Below, piece by piece: positions 10,156 through 18,634 of a stretch of 41,800 bases of DNA. Position numbers and translations under genes: made by a program. Each line of letters opens with the position of its first letter. Position 1 is the stretch's first letter. The stretch is from an uncultured Oleiphilus sp. (GTDB taxonomy: Bacteria > Pseudomonadota > Gammaproteobacteria > Pseudomonadales > Oleiphilaceae), in NCBI GenBank assembly GCA_913020245.1, contig CAJWAD010000021.1, forward strand, positions 1 to 41,800. The letters are read 5' to 3'. The notes below the pieces were generated by a model. That model was given only the letters and a program-made list of their open reading frames with translations. It was not told the DNA's origin and searched no databases.

Positions 10156-10323
10156 TGCCCATTCCTTATATTGTTGCTGAACGCATAGTACCCAAAGATG
10201 GCACATCTATCCAAGCGCTTTACAAATTAAAACATGTCAATCTAGTTGATCCGCAGAAAACTTGAACTGTGCTCATGACTTACGCACAATGCCTGAACTA
10301 TTTAAATCAGGAACTTCACCTTC
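10156..10323. promoter_or_regulatory. Divergent mlaF/yrbG intergenic region
   Basis: This 168-base region must drive mla leftward and yrbG-kds-lpt rightward. For the forward direction TTGAAC (10262-10267) and CACAAT (10285-10290) are 17 bases apart, each four of six matches to consensus. A 5-bp inverted repeat CCTGA-N10-TCAGG (10292-10311) partly covers the AGGAA (10309-10313) that serves as the likely yrbG ribosome binding site. No clear reverse-strand pair was found. Confidence 0.4.
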
Positions 10324-11295
10324 GTGCTTCTTTTCTCTCTTGCGATCATTGGCGGCCTTATTATTCTCATATGGAGTGCCGATAGATTTGTCGAAGGCGC
10401 TGTCGCCAGTGCGCTAAAAATCGGTATGACCCCGATGATGATCGGTATTACTATTGTCGCCTTTGGCACCTCTGCACCTGAGCTCATTGTTTCAGCAACC
10501 GCCGCTTTCGAGGGCGCAAGTAACCTTGCCGTCGGCAACGCACTTGGCTCTAATATTGCGAACATCGCACTCGTGCTAGGTATCACGGCATTAGTTTCTG
10601 CTATTCCTGTCACACGAGGCATTCTAAAAATAGAAATGCCGATTCTTATCACCGCAACGTTACTCGCAACCCTTTTCATCATGGATGCAACGCTTACATT
10701 CTGGGACGGCATTGCCTTGCTCATTATACTCACTGCCTCTCTGCTCGCCTTAGCAAAACTCTCTTCAGGCAACAATAATGGTACCGCTGATGAAATTGGC
10801 GAGACTGCTTTGATGTCATCAGCCAAAGCATATGGTTTGCTTGGGTTCAGTATTATTTTACTGCTGGGCAGTTCACATCTTTTGGTATGGGGCGCTGAAG
10901 GCATTGCAAAGGCGCTTGGCGTTAGCGATCTAATCATTGGATTAACCATCGTCGCAATTGGCACCAGTTTGCCCGAACTCGCGGCTTCAATTGCTAGCGC
11001 AATGAAAAACCAACATGAATTAGCACTTGGCAACATTATCGGCTCAAACTTATTTAATTTGCTTGCCGTGCTTGCTATTCCAGCACTCATTCACCCACCA
11101 GAAATTGATGCCTCCGCACTTTACAGAGATTACGGGGTCATGCTGGGACTTACCATAGGCCTTGCTTTGTTAGCTTTTTGCAACCATCTGTTCGAGAAGC
11201 CTTACATTGGGAAATTTGCAGGTATACTACTTGTCAGCAGCTATATTGTTTACTTAGCTGTCCTATTCCAGCAAACGACAAGCACAGCGCTATGA
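10324..11295 (+). CDS. yrbG: YrbG-type sodium/calcium exchanger family membrane protein
   Basis: A member of the CaCA cation antiporter family, inner membrane, 323 residues, about ten hydrophobic segments in two halves. Each half holds the alpha-repeat: GITIVAFGTSAPELIVS near 41-57 and GLTIVAIGTSLPELAAS near 210, the ion-binding region in NCX-type proteins. The exchanged ion in this subgroup is not firmly known, so transport of calcium is family inference. The start is GTG at 10324; the frame is closed at 10303 upstream and AGGAA precedes it by about ten bases. Its last bases overlap kdsD (ATGA), so it is the first gene of the Kdo/LPS operon. Pseudomonas lacks it at this place, E. coli has it. 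Confidence 0.93.
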   Translation: MLLFSLAIIGGLIILIWSADRFVEGAVASALKIGMTPMMIGITIVAFGTSAPELIVSATAAFEGASNLAVGNALGSNIANIALVLGITALVSAIPVTRGILKIEMPILITATLLATLFIMDATLTFWDGIALLIILTASLLALAKLSSGNNNGTADEIGETALMSSAKAYGLLGFSIILLLGSSHLLVWGAEGIAKALGVSDLIIGLTIVAIGTSLPELAASIASAMKNQHELALGNIIGSNLFNLLAVLAIPALIHPPEIDASALYRDYGVMLGLTIGLALLAFCNHLFEKPYIGKFAGILLVSSYIVYLAVLFQQTTSTAL

Positions 11296-12254
11296 GTTAT
11301 CAAGAATCTGCATTAAGAACCATACGCATCGAGCAAGATGCTATTGCCGACCTTAAAGGTCGCATTAATCATAATTTCCATCAGGCTTGCGAGATTATGC
11401 TGCAGTGTACCGGTCGGGTCGTAGTAACCGGAATGGGCAAATCAGGCCACGTGGCGAATAAGATTGCGGCCACACTGGCGAGTACGGGGACACCCTCGTT
11501 TTTCGTGCACCCCGGCGAAGCAAGCCATGGTGACCTCGGTATGATTACGAAATCCGACGCTGTGCTTGCGATTTCTAATTCCGGTAATACCGAAGAAATA
11601 TTGACAATCCTGCCGCTTATTAAACGCATGGGCGCCCCACTAATCAGTATGACCGGCAATCCAAGCTCCATGCTTGATCAACAAGCTGATGTCAGCCTAG
11701 ACATAAGTATCAAGGAAGAGGCTTGCCCGCTTGGTTTGGCGCCAACTTCAAGCACGACAGCAACGCTCGTTATGGGCGATGCCTTAGCAGTTGCGCTACT
11801 TGAGGCACGAGGCTTTTCTGAAGAAGATTTCGCTTTTTCTCATCCAGGAGGCAGCTTGGGCAGAAAATTGCTCCTCACCGTGTCAGACCTTATGCACACA
11901 GGAGAACGCATCCCAATTGTGCCAAGCGGTACAATGCTTTCGGATGGTTTACTCGAAATATCAAAAAAAGGGTTTGGCCTGACGGCCATTATAAATCCCG
12001 ATAACTCGCTTTTAGGGCTCTTCACGGATGGCGATTTACGCCGTGCCTTTGAGGAAAATGTTGACCTGACGTGTACACAAATTGATAAGCTTATCACACA
12101 CGATTGTAAAACCGTTCAACCAGATACCTTGGCCGCCGAAGCGATGCAAATTATGGAGCAATACAAAATCACCGGTTTGCTTGTTTTAAACTCAAATCGT
12201 GAATTAGTGGGTATTCTTCATATGCATGACCTTATCCGCGCTGGAGTGGTGTGA
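11292..12254 (+). CDS. kdsD: D-arabinose 5-phosphate isomerase KdsD
   Basis: KdsD converts ribulose 5-phosphate to arabinose 5-phosphate, the first step to Kdo, the inner sugar of LPS. The 320-residue product has an N-terminal SIS domain (about 35-170; VVVTGMGKSGHVANKIAATLAS and HGDLGMI) and a tandem CBS pair (about 205-318). The ATG at 11292 overlaps the yrbG stop by four bases and gives the family N-terminus. Longer in-frame extensions into yrbG exist but have no support. kdsC begins one base after its stop. Confidence 0.97.
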   Translation: MSYQESALRTIRIEQDAIADLKGRINHNFHQACEIMLQCTGRVVVTGMGKSGHVANKIAATLASTGTPSFFVHPGEASHGDLGMITKSDAVLAISNSGNTEEILTILPLIKRMGAPLISMTGNPSSMLDQQADVSLDISIKEEACPLGLAPTSSTTATLVMGDALAVALLEARGFSEEDFAFSHPGGSLGRKLLLTVSDLMHTGERIPIVPSGTMLSDGLLEISKKGFGLTAIINPDNSLLGLFTDGDLRRAFEENVDLTCTQIDKLITHDCKTVQPDTLAAEAMQIMEQYKITGLLVLNSNRELVGILHMHDLIRAGVV

Positions 12255-12255
12255 G

Positions 12256-12804
12256 ATGACGATAAGTTCTTTAGCCTCAGCCAACTATGCAAAAGAAAAA
12301 GCAAAAAGTATAAAGCTTCTCGGTCTTGATGTTGATGGTGTGCTGACGGATGGCAAACTCTACTTTAGTGCACAAGGGGACGAACTCAAAGCTTTTAGCA
12401 TCCTCGATGGCCTTGGCATCAAAATGCTACAAAAAAGTGGTGTTCAAGTCGTAATCATTACCGGACGTGAGTCGCCCCTGACCGCTCGCAGGGCGAGTGA
12501 TTTGGGCATTGAAATAATTCGACAAGGAAGAGAGGACAAAAAAGCTGCTTTACTTGAGATTTGTGCGGAGCTCTCGCTCTCGATTGAACAGTGCGCATAC
12601 ATGGGAGACGACTTGCCAGACTTATCTGCCATTCGCTCTGCCGGATTGGGTTTAACCGTCCCCAACGCTTACGAATTTGTAAAAGACCATGCCGACTTTT
12701 GCACAGAAAAAGCCGCCGGGCAAGGCGCCGTCCGAGAGGTATGCGACCTCATTCTCAATGCACAAGGTAATCTAAACGCTATGCTTGACGCCTACCTTAC
12801 TTAA
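12256..12804 (+). CDS. kdsC: 3-deoxy-D-manno-octulosonate 8-phosphate phosphatase KdsC
   Basis: KdsC removes the phosphate from Kdo 8-phosphate, a HAD-family reaction. Of the 182 residues, the catalytic aspartates are Asp25 and Asp27 in LGLDVDGVLTDG, with the threonine motif ITGRE, a lysine in the DKKAAL region and MGDDLPDLSAI near the C-terminus. There is no cap domain, as expected for the tetrameric KdsC group. The ATG at 12256 has GGAG nine bases upstream, inside kdsD; a further ATG at 12226 would overlap kdsD by 29 bases and is less likely. It is followed directly by lptC. Confidence 0.96.
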   Translation: MTISSLASANYAKEKAKSIKLLGLDVDGVLTDGKLYFSAQGDELKAFSILDGLGIKMLQKSGVQVVIITGRESPLTARRASDLGIEIIRQGREDKKAALLEICAELSLSIEQCAYMGDDLPDLSAIRSAGLGLTVPNAYEFVKDHADFCTEKAAGQGAVREVCDLILNAQGNLNAMLDAYLT

Positions 12805-12805
12805 A

Positions 12806-13381
12806 ATGCCACGTCGCCCTGCTCGCCCTCGTTTTATCGTAAGCCTCGCAATTGCTCTGGCGGGAATTTGCCTTTACTTGCTAGAAAGTGAGCAAAACAA
12901 TACGGCAGAATACGTGGGTTCTGATGTGCTAAAACCGTCTCATTTTATACGTGATGCTCGCTTTGTTTATTACAATAAAGAAGGCGAAATTAAATTAGAT
13001 GTAGAAGCCATGAAAGCGAAATATTATGAAGCTCCAGAGGAGGTAATTGAAATAGAAGCACCTACAATTCATTACCTGCCATCACAAAATCTCAAAATGG
13101 ACTTGAGGGCAAAGTTTGGTCGCTATCTCCCGGCAACTGAATCCCTCATATTAAAAGATGCCGTGGAACTATCGCGCGCAGACAAAACGTTCGGCGAAGT
13201 TCAAATCCTAACGGAAACTTTATATCTAGATGCAGAGAAACGCTTTATATCAACCGATCAACTCGTTACCATTAAGCAGAACAATAGCCAACTGACATCA
13301 TATGGTTTAGAAGCGTCGTTAAATGATAAAAAGCTACAACTGGTTGATCGTGTACGAGGTTATTATGAAACGACACCTTGA
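12806..13381 (+). CDS. lptC: LPS export protein LptC
   Basis: LptC is the bitopic inner-membrane member of the LPS bridge; it takes LPS from LptBFG and passes it to LptA. The 191-residue product has basic residues (MPRRPARPR) then one membrane helix (about 10-28, FIVSLAIALAGICLYLL) and a periplasmic beta-jellyroll rich in alternating polar/hydrophobic strands. The family is weakly conserved, so the call also leans on location. ATG at 12806 is one base past the kdsC stop and has no evident Shine-Dalgarno, suggesting coupled translation; TTG at 12785 is an alternative. It overlaps lptA by 17 bases. Confidence 0.9.
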   Translation: MPRRPARPRFIVSLAIALAGICLYLLESEQNNTAEYVGSDVLKPSHFIRDARFVYYNKEGEIKLDVEAMKAKYYEAPEEVIEIEAPTIHYLPSQNLKMDLRAKFGRYLPATESLILKDAVELSRADKTFGEVQILTETLYLDAEKRFISTDQLVTIKQNNSQLTSYGLEASLNDKKLQLVDRVRGYYETTP

Positions 13382-13907
13382 GCGCAAATACTGCATTTTA
13401 TGCTTATGTTTATTAACAGGCGTCAACGCGAGCTACGCGATTGATGCAAAGAGCAATTTACCAATTTCTATTGAGTCAGATAGCGCCTTACTTGACGATT
13501 CAACGGGCACCTCAACCTATTCTGGTAACGTTGTTATTTCTCAGGGTGATTCCGTTGTCAATGCGGATAAAATCGACGTAAAAGCGATTGATCGTAAGAT
13601 CAGCTCGATCACCGCTACGGGAAAGCCTGCACATTTCTTACAGAGCGATGCAGTACTTGGAAAAACCGAGGGTTATGCCAATATCATTGTGTTTTCGGCA
13701 CAAGAAGCAATTCTAAGTTTCGAAGGCGACGCTTCATTGATCCAAACGCATAATTCTTTTTCAGGTGAAAAAATAGAATATGACATTATGAAAAAAGCGA
13801 TTCGTGCTAGAGGCGATGAAAATTCGGGTAAACGCGTAAAAATCCAATATTTCCCCAATACAGATACTGAGGTATCTGCTGACGAAAAAGTCTATGAAGC
13901 CGAATGA
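13365..13907 (+). CDS. lptA: Periplasmic LPS-bridge protein LptA
   Basis: LptA polymerises into the periplasmic beta-jellyroll bridge that carries LPS to LptD in the outer membrane. The 180-residue product has a signal peptide ([19 protein letters not shown], cleavage after NASYA) and the OstA-like N-terminal motif [22 protein letters not shown] that starts the jellyroll. ATG at 13365 has GAGGT four bases upstream and lies inside the end of lptC. Its stop overlaps the lptB start (ATGA). The rich overlap of lptC, lptA and lptB points to strict co-translation. Confidence 0.94.
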   Translation: MKRHLERKYCILCLCLLTGVNASYAIDAKSNLPISIESDSALLDDSTGTSTYSGNVVISQGDSVVNADKIDVKAIDRKISSITATGKPAHFLQSDAVLGKTEGYANIIVFSAQEAILSFEGDASLIQTHNSFSGEKIEYDIMKKAIRARGDENSGKRVKIQYFPNTDTEVSADEKVYEAE

Positions 13908-14629
13908 AAACGCTGACAGCTAGAAACCTCGCGAAAAGTTACAAGAAACGACAGATTGTAAAAGATGTGTCCATGTCCATTAAATCGGGGCAGATTGTCG
14001 GCTTACTGGGACCAAATGGTGCGGGAAAAACTACCTGTTTTTATATGATTGTAGGCCTTGTGAAACAAGACAAGGGTAGCGTGAGCATTGATGATCAAGA
14101 CATCACAAAACTACCCATGCACGGACGAGCTCGCGCAGGTATCGGCTATCTGCCACAAGAGGCTTCGATTTTTCGAAAGCTAAGCGTACACGATAATATT
14201 TTGGGCATTCTCGAAACACGCAAAGACTTAAATCGTGCAGAGCGACTTGAACAGACCGTCAAACTCCTCGACGAATTTCATATTAATCACATTCGAGATA
14301 ACTTGGGCATGTCATTATCGGGCGGTGAGCGCCGTCGGGTAGAAATTGCACGCGCCGTTGCGACTGAACCAGATTTCATTCTATTAGACGAGCCCTTTGC
14401 GGGCGTCGATCCTATTTCAGTAAGCGACATAAAACAGATCGTTCGTCATCTAAAAGATAAGGGCATCGGAGTACTGATAACCGATCATAATGTGCGCGAA
14501 ACGCTCGATATTTGTGAAACCGCTTACATCGTTGGCAACGGTTACATTATTGCTTCAGGAACTGCTGAAGAAATTTTACATAATGAAAAAGTAAAAGAAG
14601 TCTATTTAGGAGATGAATTTATCCTGTAA
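13904..14629 (+). CDS. lptB: LPS export ATPase LptB
   Basis: LptB is the cytoplasmic ATPase that powers LptFG extraction of LPS. The 241-residue ABC domain has Walker [10 protein letters not shown] (about 37-45), the Q-loop in [12 protein letters not shown], signature [15 protein letters not shown], Walker [14 protein letters not shown] and the switch histidine in [11 protein letters not shown]. The C-terminal [10 protein letters not shown] matches LptB proteins. ATG at 13904 overlaps the lptA stop by four bases. lptF/lptG are not in this window, as usual. Confidence 0.97.
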   Translation: MKTLTARNLAKSYKKRQIVKDVSMSIKSGQIVGLLGPNGAGKTTCFYMIVGLVKQDKGSVSIDDQDITKLPMHGRARAGIGYLPQEASIFRKLSVHDNILGILETRKDLNRAERLEQTVKLLDEFHINHIRDNLGMSLSGGERRRVEIARAVATEPDFILLDEPFAGVDPISVSDIKQIVRHLKDKGIGVLITDHNVRETLDICETAYIVGNGYIIASGTAEEILHNEKVKEVYLGDEFIL

Positions 14630-14822
14630 TGCAGTTTTTTGGGCAAGAATCATCTGTAAACATAACTTTTAAGCACGAGTTCACAACAAACAAAGTTTCA
14701 CAAACGAAGTTATCGCAGTAAACTATATTTAAAGCGTTGACGCGACGCTTAGCTGGCGAGAGTAAGAAATAAAACCATATGAAACAAAACATAATCCGTA
14801 GCCAGGTAATAAGCCTGTGGTC
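14630..14822 (+). promoter_or_regulatory. rpoN: lptB-rpoN intergenic region
   Basis: A 193-base spacer likely to hold an rpoN promoter. A TTGACG (14737-14742) is a good -35 but no -10 at usual spacing was found. An AT-rich TATATT lies at 14724-14729. A 6-bp inverted repeat AAGCGT-N7-ACGCTT (14732-14750) overlaps the TTGACG. No -24/-12 sigma-54 site was recognised. No T-run terminator follows lptB, so read-through is possible. Confidence 0.35.
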
Positions 14823-16361
14823 ATGAAAGCATCGCTTCAGCTAAGAATGGGGCAATCGCTGACAATGACGCCTCAGCTGCAACAGGCAATCCGCCTACTA
14901 CAGCTATCTACACTAGATTTACAACAAGAAATTCAAGAAGCCCTTGAATCCAATCCTATGCTGGAAGAATTCGAAGAAACGTCCAGCGAAACCAACAAAG
15001 ACAATAACACCCAAGAGACAGCCCCGAAAGAACAAAATGGATCTGAGGTCAATGACGCTGATCGCCCCACCGGTAACGAATCGGAAGTGAATGAACCGTC
15101 GACTGAAAAACATGAGAGCGAGCTTGATGAGTGGGGTGATAACCTTCCAAATGACTTGCCTGTTGATACGGCTTGGGAAGATGTGTACCAGTCATCATCA
15201 GCGCCAAGTAGCGGGCCAGCTGACGATGAAAATGATTTCGATTTTGAGAGTCGAAATTCACCTGGTGAAACACTTAATGATCACCTGCAATGGCAATTAA
15301 ACCTCACACCGTTCAGCGAAAGAGATAAGGCGTTAGCAGGCACGATTATTGATTCGATTGATTCAGCCGGTTACTTAATGAGCAGCCTCGAGGAAATCCT
15401 AGAGGGACTTGTTGATGAGCAAGACGAGGACCCTGTCGAGCTAGATGAATTGCAAGCAGTGCTCAAACGTATCCAACATTTTGACCCAGCAGGAGTTGCC
15501 GCCCGGGACTTGCAGGAATGTCTACTTTTGCAGCTTAGACAATTATCGCCAGAGACAATGTGGTTAGGTCAGGCAAAACTGGTTATCAGTCATTACCTCA
15601 ATCTGCTGGGCAGTCGTGATTACGCGCAGTTAATGCGACGCAGTCGTCTCAAAGAGGATGAGCTGCGCGACGTTCTGCAACTTATCCAAACCTTGAATCC
15701 TCGACCGGGCGAGTCAGTTGTCCATAATGAACCCGAATACGTTATTCCGGATGTTATTGTCAAAAAACTGAATGGTCGATGGCGCGTTGAATTAAATCCG
15801 GAGATCGCCCCTAAAATTCGTGTAAATAACAATTATGCAGGGTTCATCAAGCGAGCGGACAACAGCACCGACAACACATTTATGAAGGATCAATTACAAG
15901 AAGCAAAGTGGTTCATTAAGAGTCTGCAAAGCCGAAATGAAACACTGCTGAAAGTTGCCAGTAAAATAGTTTTACATCAACAAGGCTTTTTAGATTACGG
16001 TGACGAAGCAATGAAACCGCTGATATTGCATGACATTGCTCAGGCGGTAGATATGCACGAATCAACTATTTCTCGGGTTACCACCCAAAAATATATGCAT
16101 ACGCCTCGTGGCATTTTTGAGCTGAAGTATTTCTTTTCAAGTCATGTTAGTACAAGTTCAGGCGGCGAGTGTTCGTCAACTGCAATTCGCGCTATTATTA
16201 AAAAATTAATTGCTGCAGAAAACCCAAAGAAACCGCTGAGCGATAGCAAAATTGCAGAAGTATTAAAAGACCAAGGGATCAACGTTGCCAGACGGACTAT
16301 CGCAAAATACCGCGAAGCCATGTCTATACCCCCTTCCAATGAGCGAAAACGATTAGTTTAA
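14823..16361 (+). CDS. rpoN: RNA polymerase sigma-54 factor RpoN
   Basis: RpoN directs polymerase to -24/-12 promoters and needs an AAA+ activator. The 512-residue product has the glutamine/leucine-rich region I ([21 protein letters not shown]), an acidic, low-complexity region II (about 50-135), the core-binding region, a helix-turn-helix segment and the RpoN box [10 protein letters not shown] at about 489-498. The acidic region appears longer than the E. coli counterpart, which is variable across species. ATG at 14823 gives the family start [14 protein letters not shown] two codons earlier is also possible. hpf follows after 86 bases. Confidence 0.97.
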   Translation: MKASLQLRMGQSLTMTPQLQQAIRLLQLSTLDLQQEIQEALESNPMLEEFEETSSETNKDNNTQETAPKEQNGSEVNDADRPTGNESEVNEPSTEKHESELDEWGDNLPNDLPVDTAWEDVYQSSSAPSSGPADDENDFDFESRNSPGETLNDHLQWQLNLTPFSERDKALAGTIIDSIDSAGYLMSSLEEILEGLVDEQDEDPVELDELQAVLKRIQHFDPAGVAARDLQECLLLQLRQLSPETMWLGQAKLVISHYLNLLGSRDYAQLMRRSRLKEDELRDVLQLIQTLNPRPGESVVHNEPEYVIPDVIVKKLNGRWRVELNPEIAPKIRVNNNYAGFIKRADNSTDNTFMKDQLQEAKWFIKSLQSRNETLLKVASKIVLHQQGFLDYGDEAMKPLILHDIAQAVDMHESTISRVTTQKYMHTPRGIFELKYFFSSHVSTSSGGECSSTAIRAIIKKLIAAENPKKPLSDSKIAEVLKDQGINVARRTIAKYREAMSIPPSNERKRLV

Positions 16362-16447
16362 CCCAGGCGTCAACTAATCTAATTCTCTTGGGAGATTCAA
16401 AGTGTCTGCGCGCAAGCGGGCATTCTGTTAAACGATAGGAGACAGCT

Positions 16448-16750
16448 ATGCAATTAAATATTACTGGTCATCACGTCGAGCTTACCGACTCAATGAAAGA
16501 CTATGTAAATACAAAAATAGCCAAACTTGAGCGACATATGGACGGAATCACGAATGCTCAAGTAACGCTTTCTGTTGAGAAACAGCGTCAAATAGCGGAA
16601 ACGACCCTACACATTAGCGGTGCCGATATTCACGCAACAGCGGAAAACGAAGACATGTATGCTGCGATCGATACCATGGTAGATAAACTAGACCGCCAAA
16701 TCTTAAAACACAAAGAGAAACAAGTCGCACGCTCCCATGGGACGGCCTAA
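16448..16750 (+). CDS. hpf: Ribosome hibernation promoting factor, short form
   Basis: HPF binds the 30S decoding site and helps form inactive 100S ribosome dimers on entry to stationary phase. The 100-residue product is the short form, with the usual N-terminus MQLNITGHHVELTDSM and the basic surface region in DRQILKHKEKQVARSH. Short HPF works together with RMF, which must lie elsewhere. AGGAGA at about 16437 is a strong ribosome binding site. It sits in the conserved rpoN-hpf-ptsN order. Confidence 0.95.
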   Translation: MQLNITGHHVELTDSMKDYVNTKIAKLERHMDGITNAQVTLSVEKQRQIAETTLHISGADIHATAENEDMYAAIDTMVDKLDRQILKHKEKQVARSHGTA

Positions 16751-16767
16751 GTAAACTGAGTCACGTT

Positions 16768-17232
16768 ATGAACCATAGTTCGATCACGATCGAGTCTATC
16801 CTTGCCCCTGGCTTAACCCTCACGGGTTTTCCAGGGACGAGTAAAAAGAAAGTTATAGAGCATATCTCTCAAACCATTGCGAGAGAGCATCCAAAACTTG
16901 ACGCAGACCATGTGTTTGAGAGTTTAATTGCACGAGAAAAGCTTGGCAGTACAGGCGTAGGACAAGGGATCGCCATTCCTCATGCACGTTTAAATAACTG
17001 TAGTCATGTGATCGGCAGCCTAGTTCGACTGAAGGAGACAATTGATTTTGATGCGATTGATGGTAAACCAGTGGATCTTCTTTTCGTGCTCGTTGTTCCA
17101 AAAGAGGCAACCAGCGAACACTTAGAGTTGCTAAGTCAAATTGCTGAAAAATTTAACAACTCAAAGCTATGTGACGCACTACGCCAAGCCGAAAACGACG
17201 AAAACCTTTATAACTTAATGTTTGATAGTTGA
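16768..17232 (+). CDS. ptsN: PTS IIA-like nitrogen regulatory protein PtsN (EIIANtr)
   Basis: EIIANtr is the terminal phosphate acceptor of the nitrogen PTS and controls potassium and nitrogen responses by protein contacts rather than sugar import. The 154-residue EIIA fold has the phosphorylation site His72 in GIAIPHARL. The GVGQGIAIPHAR stretch and VDLLFVLVVPKEATSEHLELLSQIA are typical. ATG at 16768 has a weak GAG upstream. Its partners ptsO (NPr) and RapZ are in the same run; EINtr (ptsP) is not in the window. Confidence 0.96.
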   Translation: MNHSSITIESILAPGLTLTGFPGTSKKKVIEHISQTIAREHPKLDADHVFESLIAREKLGSTGVGQGIAIPHARLNNCSHVIGSLVRLKETIDFDAIDGKPVDLLFVLVVPKEATSEHLELLSQIAEKFNNSKLCDALRQAENDENLYNLMFDS

Positions 17233-17325
17233 ATGAACCAATAAACGCTTTTTGCCTAGCTATATGAACGAACAAGGCATTACACAAAAACCTGAAATCC
17301 GCGTCCCCATGTCAGGAGAGCATCT

Positions 17326-18201
17326 TTGAAACTTGTTATCATTAGCGGCCGATCTGGCTCTGGTAAGAGTACTGCTCTGCATGTGCTCGAGGACTTAGGG
17401 TACTATTGTATTGATAACTTACCAGTAGGTTTGTTACTTGAGCTTGGCGCTCAATCAGCTCGAAGCCAAGACCAGCGACTTTCCAAAGTTGCCGTAAGTA
17501 TTGATGCGCGAAATCAGCAAAGCGGAATCGAAAACTTTCCTGTTTTCTTCCAAGCCTGCCAAAAACAAAATATCGATATTGATATAATTTATCTGGACGC
17601 AGACAGTGAAACACTTCTGAAACGCTTTCACTCCACGCGGAGAAAACATCCGCTTAGTGATGCAAATCTTTCATTGAAAGAATCGATAGAAATTGAGAGC
17701 AAACTGCTGGAACCCATTGCTCGTAAAGCTGACTTGAAAGTAGATACCAGCGCACTATCTCTTTATGAATTGCGTGATCAAATTAAGCTTCGCGTTGCCG
17801 GTCGAACTAGCCAAGAAATGGCATTACTTTTTCAATCCTTCGGCTTTAAACATGGCGTGCCGCGTGATGCGGATTATGTGTTTGACGTTCGCTGCTTACC
17901 GAATCCCTATTGGGATCCAGCACTTCGCAGCTTCAATGGCTTAGACCAACCGGTTATTGACTTCCTATCCGCCCAAGACGAGACAAAACGTATGGAAAAC
18001 GCAATTGTCAATTTCCTTGAACCTTGGCTAAAAAGCTTTTCGGATACAAATCGAAGCTACATGACCATTGCAATTGGCTGTACCGGCGGACAGCACCGTT
18101 CAGTATACTTATGCGAACGCGTCGGCGCTTTCTTTGCGGACTTGCATCAAAACGTTCAAATACGCCACAAAGAGCTACACGCCAGTTTAAAAAACGAATA
18201 G
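17326..18201 (+). CDS. rapZ: RNase adapter / nucleotide-binding protein RapZ
   Basis: RapZ is a P-loop protein that in E. coli guides RNase E to the small RNA GlmZ and so tunes glucosamine 6-phosphate synthesis; in other species the role is less well tested. The 291-residue product has Walker A GRSGSGKS at 8-15, the Walker B-like IIYLDAD and the C-terminal RNA- and metabolite-binding domain with IGCTGGQHRSVY. The start is TTG at 17326, with AGGAGA eight bases upstream. Between ptsN and rapZ lie 93 bases that include a 21-codon reading frame ending in the rapZ start (TTGA). ptsO follows. Confidence 0.96.
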   Translation: MKLVIISGRSGSGKSTALHVLEDLGYYCIDNLPVGLLLELGAQSARSQDQRLSKVAVSIDARNQQSGIENFPVFFQACQKQNIDIDIIYLDADSETLLKRFHSTRRKHPLSDANLSLKESIEIESKLLEPIARKADLKVDTSALSLYELRDQIKLRVAGRTSQEMALLFQSFGFKHGVPRDADYVFDVRCLPNPYWDPALRSFNGLDQPVIDFLSAQDETKRMENAIVNFLEPWLKSFSDTNRSYMTIAIGCTGGQHRSVYLCERVGAFFADLHQNVQIRHKELHASLKNE

Positions 18202-18240
18202 ACTTTACGTTAGGTTTAATTTGAAACGTCGTCCTTAATC

Positions 18241-18510
18241 ATGCTTATTCAAAAAGTGGAAATAATCAACGAACTTGGCCTTCATGCGCGGGCAGCTGCC
18301 AAGTTCGTTGCGTGCGCGTCACGCTTTGAAAGTACGATGCAGGTTCGTAAAGACGATAAGATGGTAGACGGTAAAAGCATTATGTCTATTATGCTATTAG
18401 CAGCGAGCATTGGTTCGATATTAGAAATCGAAGTTTGCGGCGCTGATGAGGGTGAGGCCATGACCGCAATCATAGACCTCATCGCCAATAAATTTGGCGA
18501 AGAAAATTAG
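18241..18510 (+). CDS. ptsO: Nitrogen-PTS phosphocarrier NPr (HPr family)
   Basis: NPr relays phosphate from EINtr to EIIANtr. The 89-residue HPr fold has the phospho-histidine His15 in NELGLHARAAAKF and the second conserved block VDGKSIMSIMLLAA. There is no Ser46-type kinase regulation context to infer. ATG at 18241 has no clear Shine-Dalgarno. It closes the rpoN-hpf-ptsN-rapZ-ptsO run and is followed by a 124-base AT-rich gap before mgtE. Confidence 0.95.
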   Translation: MLIQKVEIINELGLHARAAAKFVACASRFESTMQVRKDDKMVDGKSIMSIMLLAASIGSILEIEVCGADEGEAMTAIIDLIANKFGEEN

Positions 18511-18634
18511 TTCACACACCTGCCAGCAAATCAAAAAAATAAGTTAAGCTATTGTTTTTATTTGTTTATTAATGCCATTTTAAGATTTTTAGCTATACTT
18601 ACATTCTATAAGTCGCCTAGCGGAAACTCGTTTA
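18511..18634 (+). promoter_or_regulatory. mgtE: ptsO-mgtE intergenic region with -10-like site
   Basis: An AT-rich 124-base spacer. TATACT at 18594-18599 resembles a -10 hexamer about 35 bases before the mgtE start; no convincing -35 was found at 16-18 bases. No M-box-like riboswitch structure was recognised, and no hairpin plus T-run. Confidence 0.3.

Noticed and set aside
10302-11090. Long open frame on the reverse strand across yrbG
   Set aside because: It is the antisense shadow of a well-recognised CaCA exchanger; its translation is low-complexity (Ser/Ala/Ile/Pro) and has no family features.
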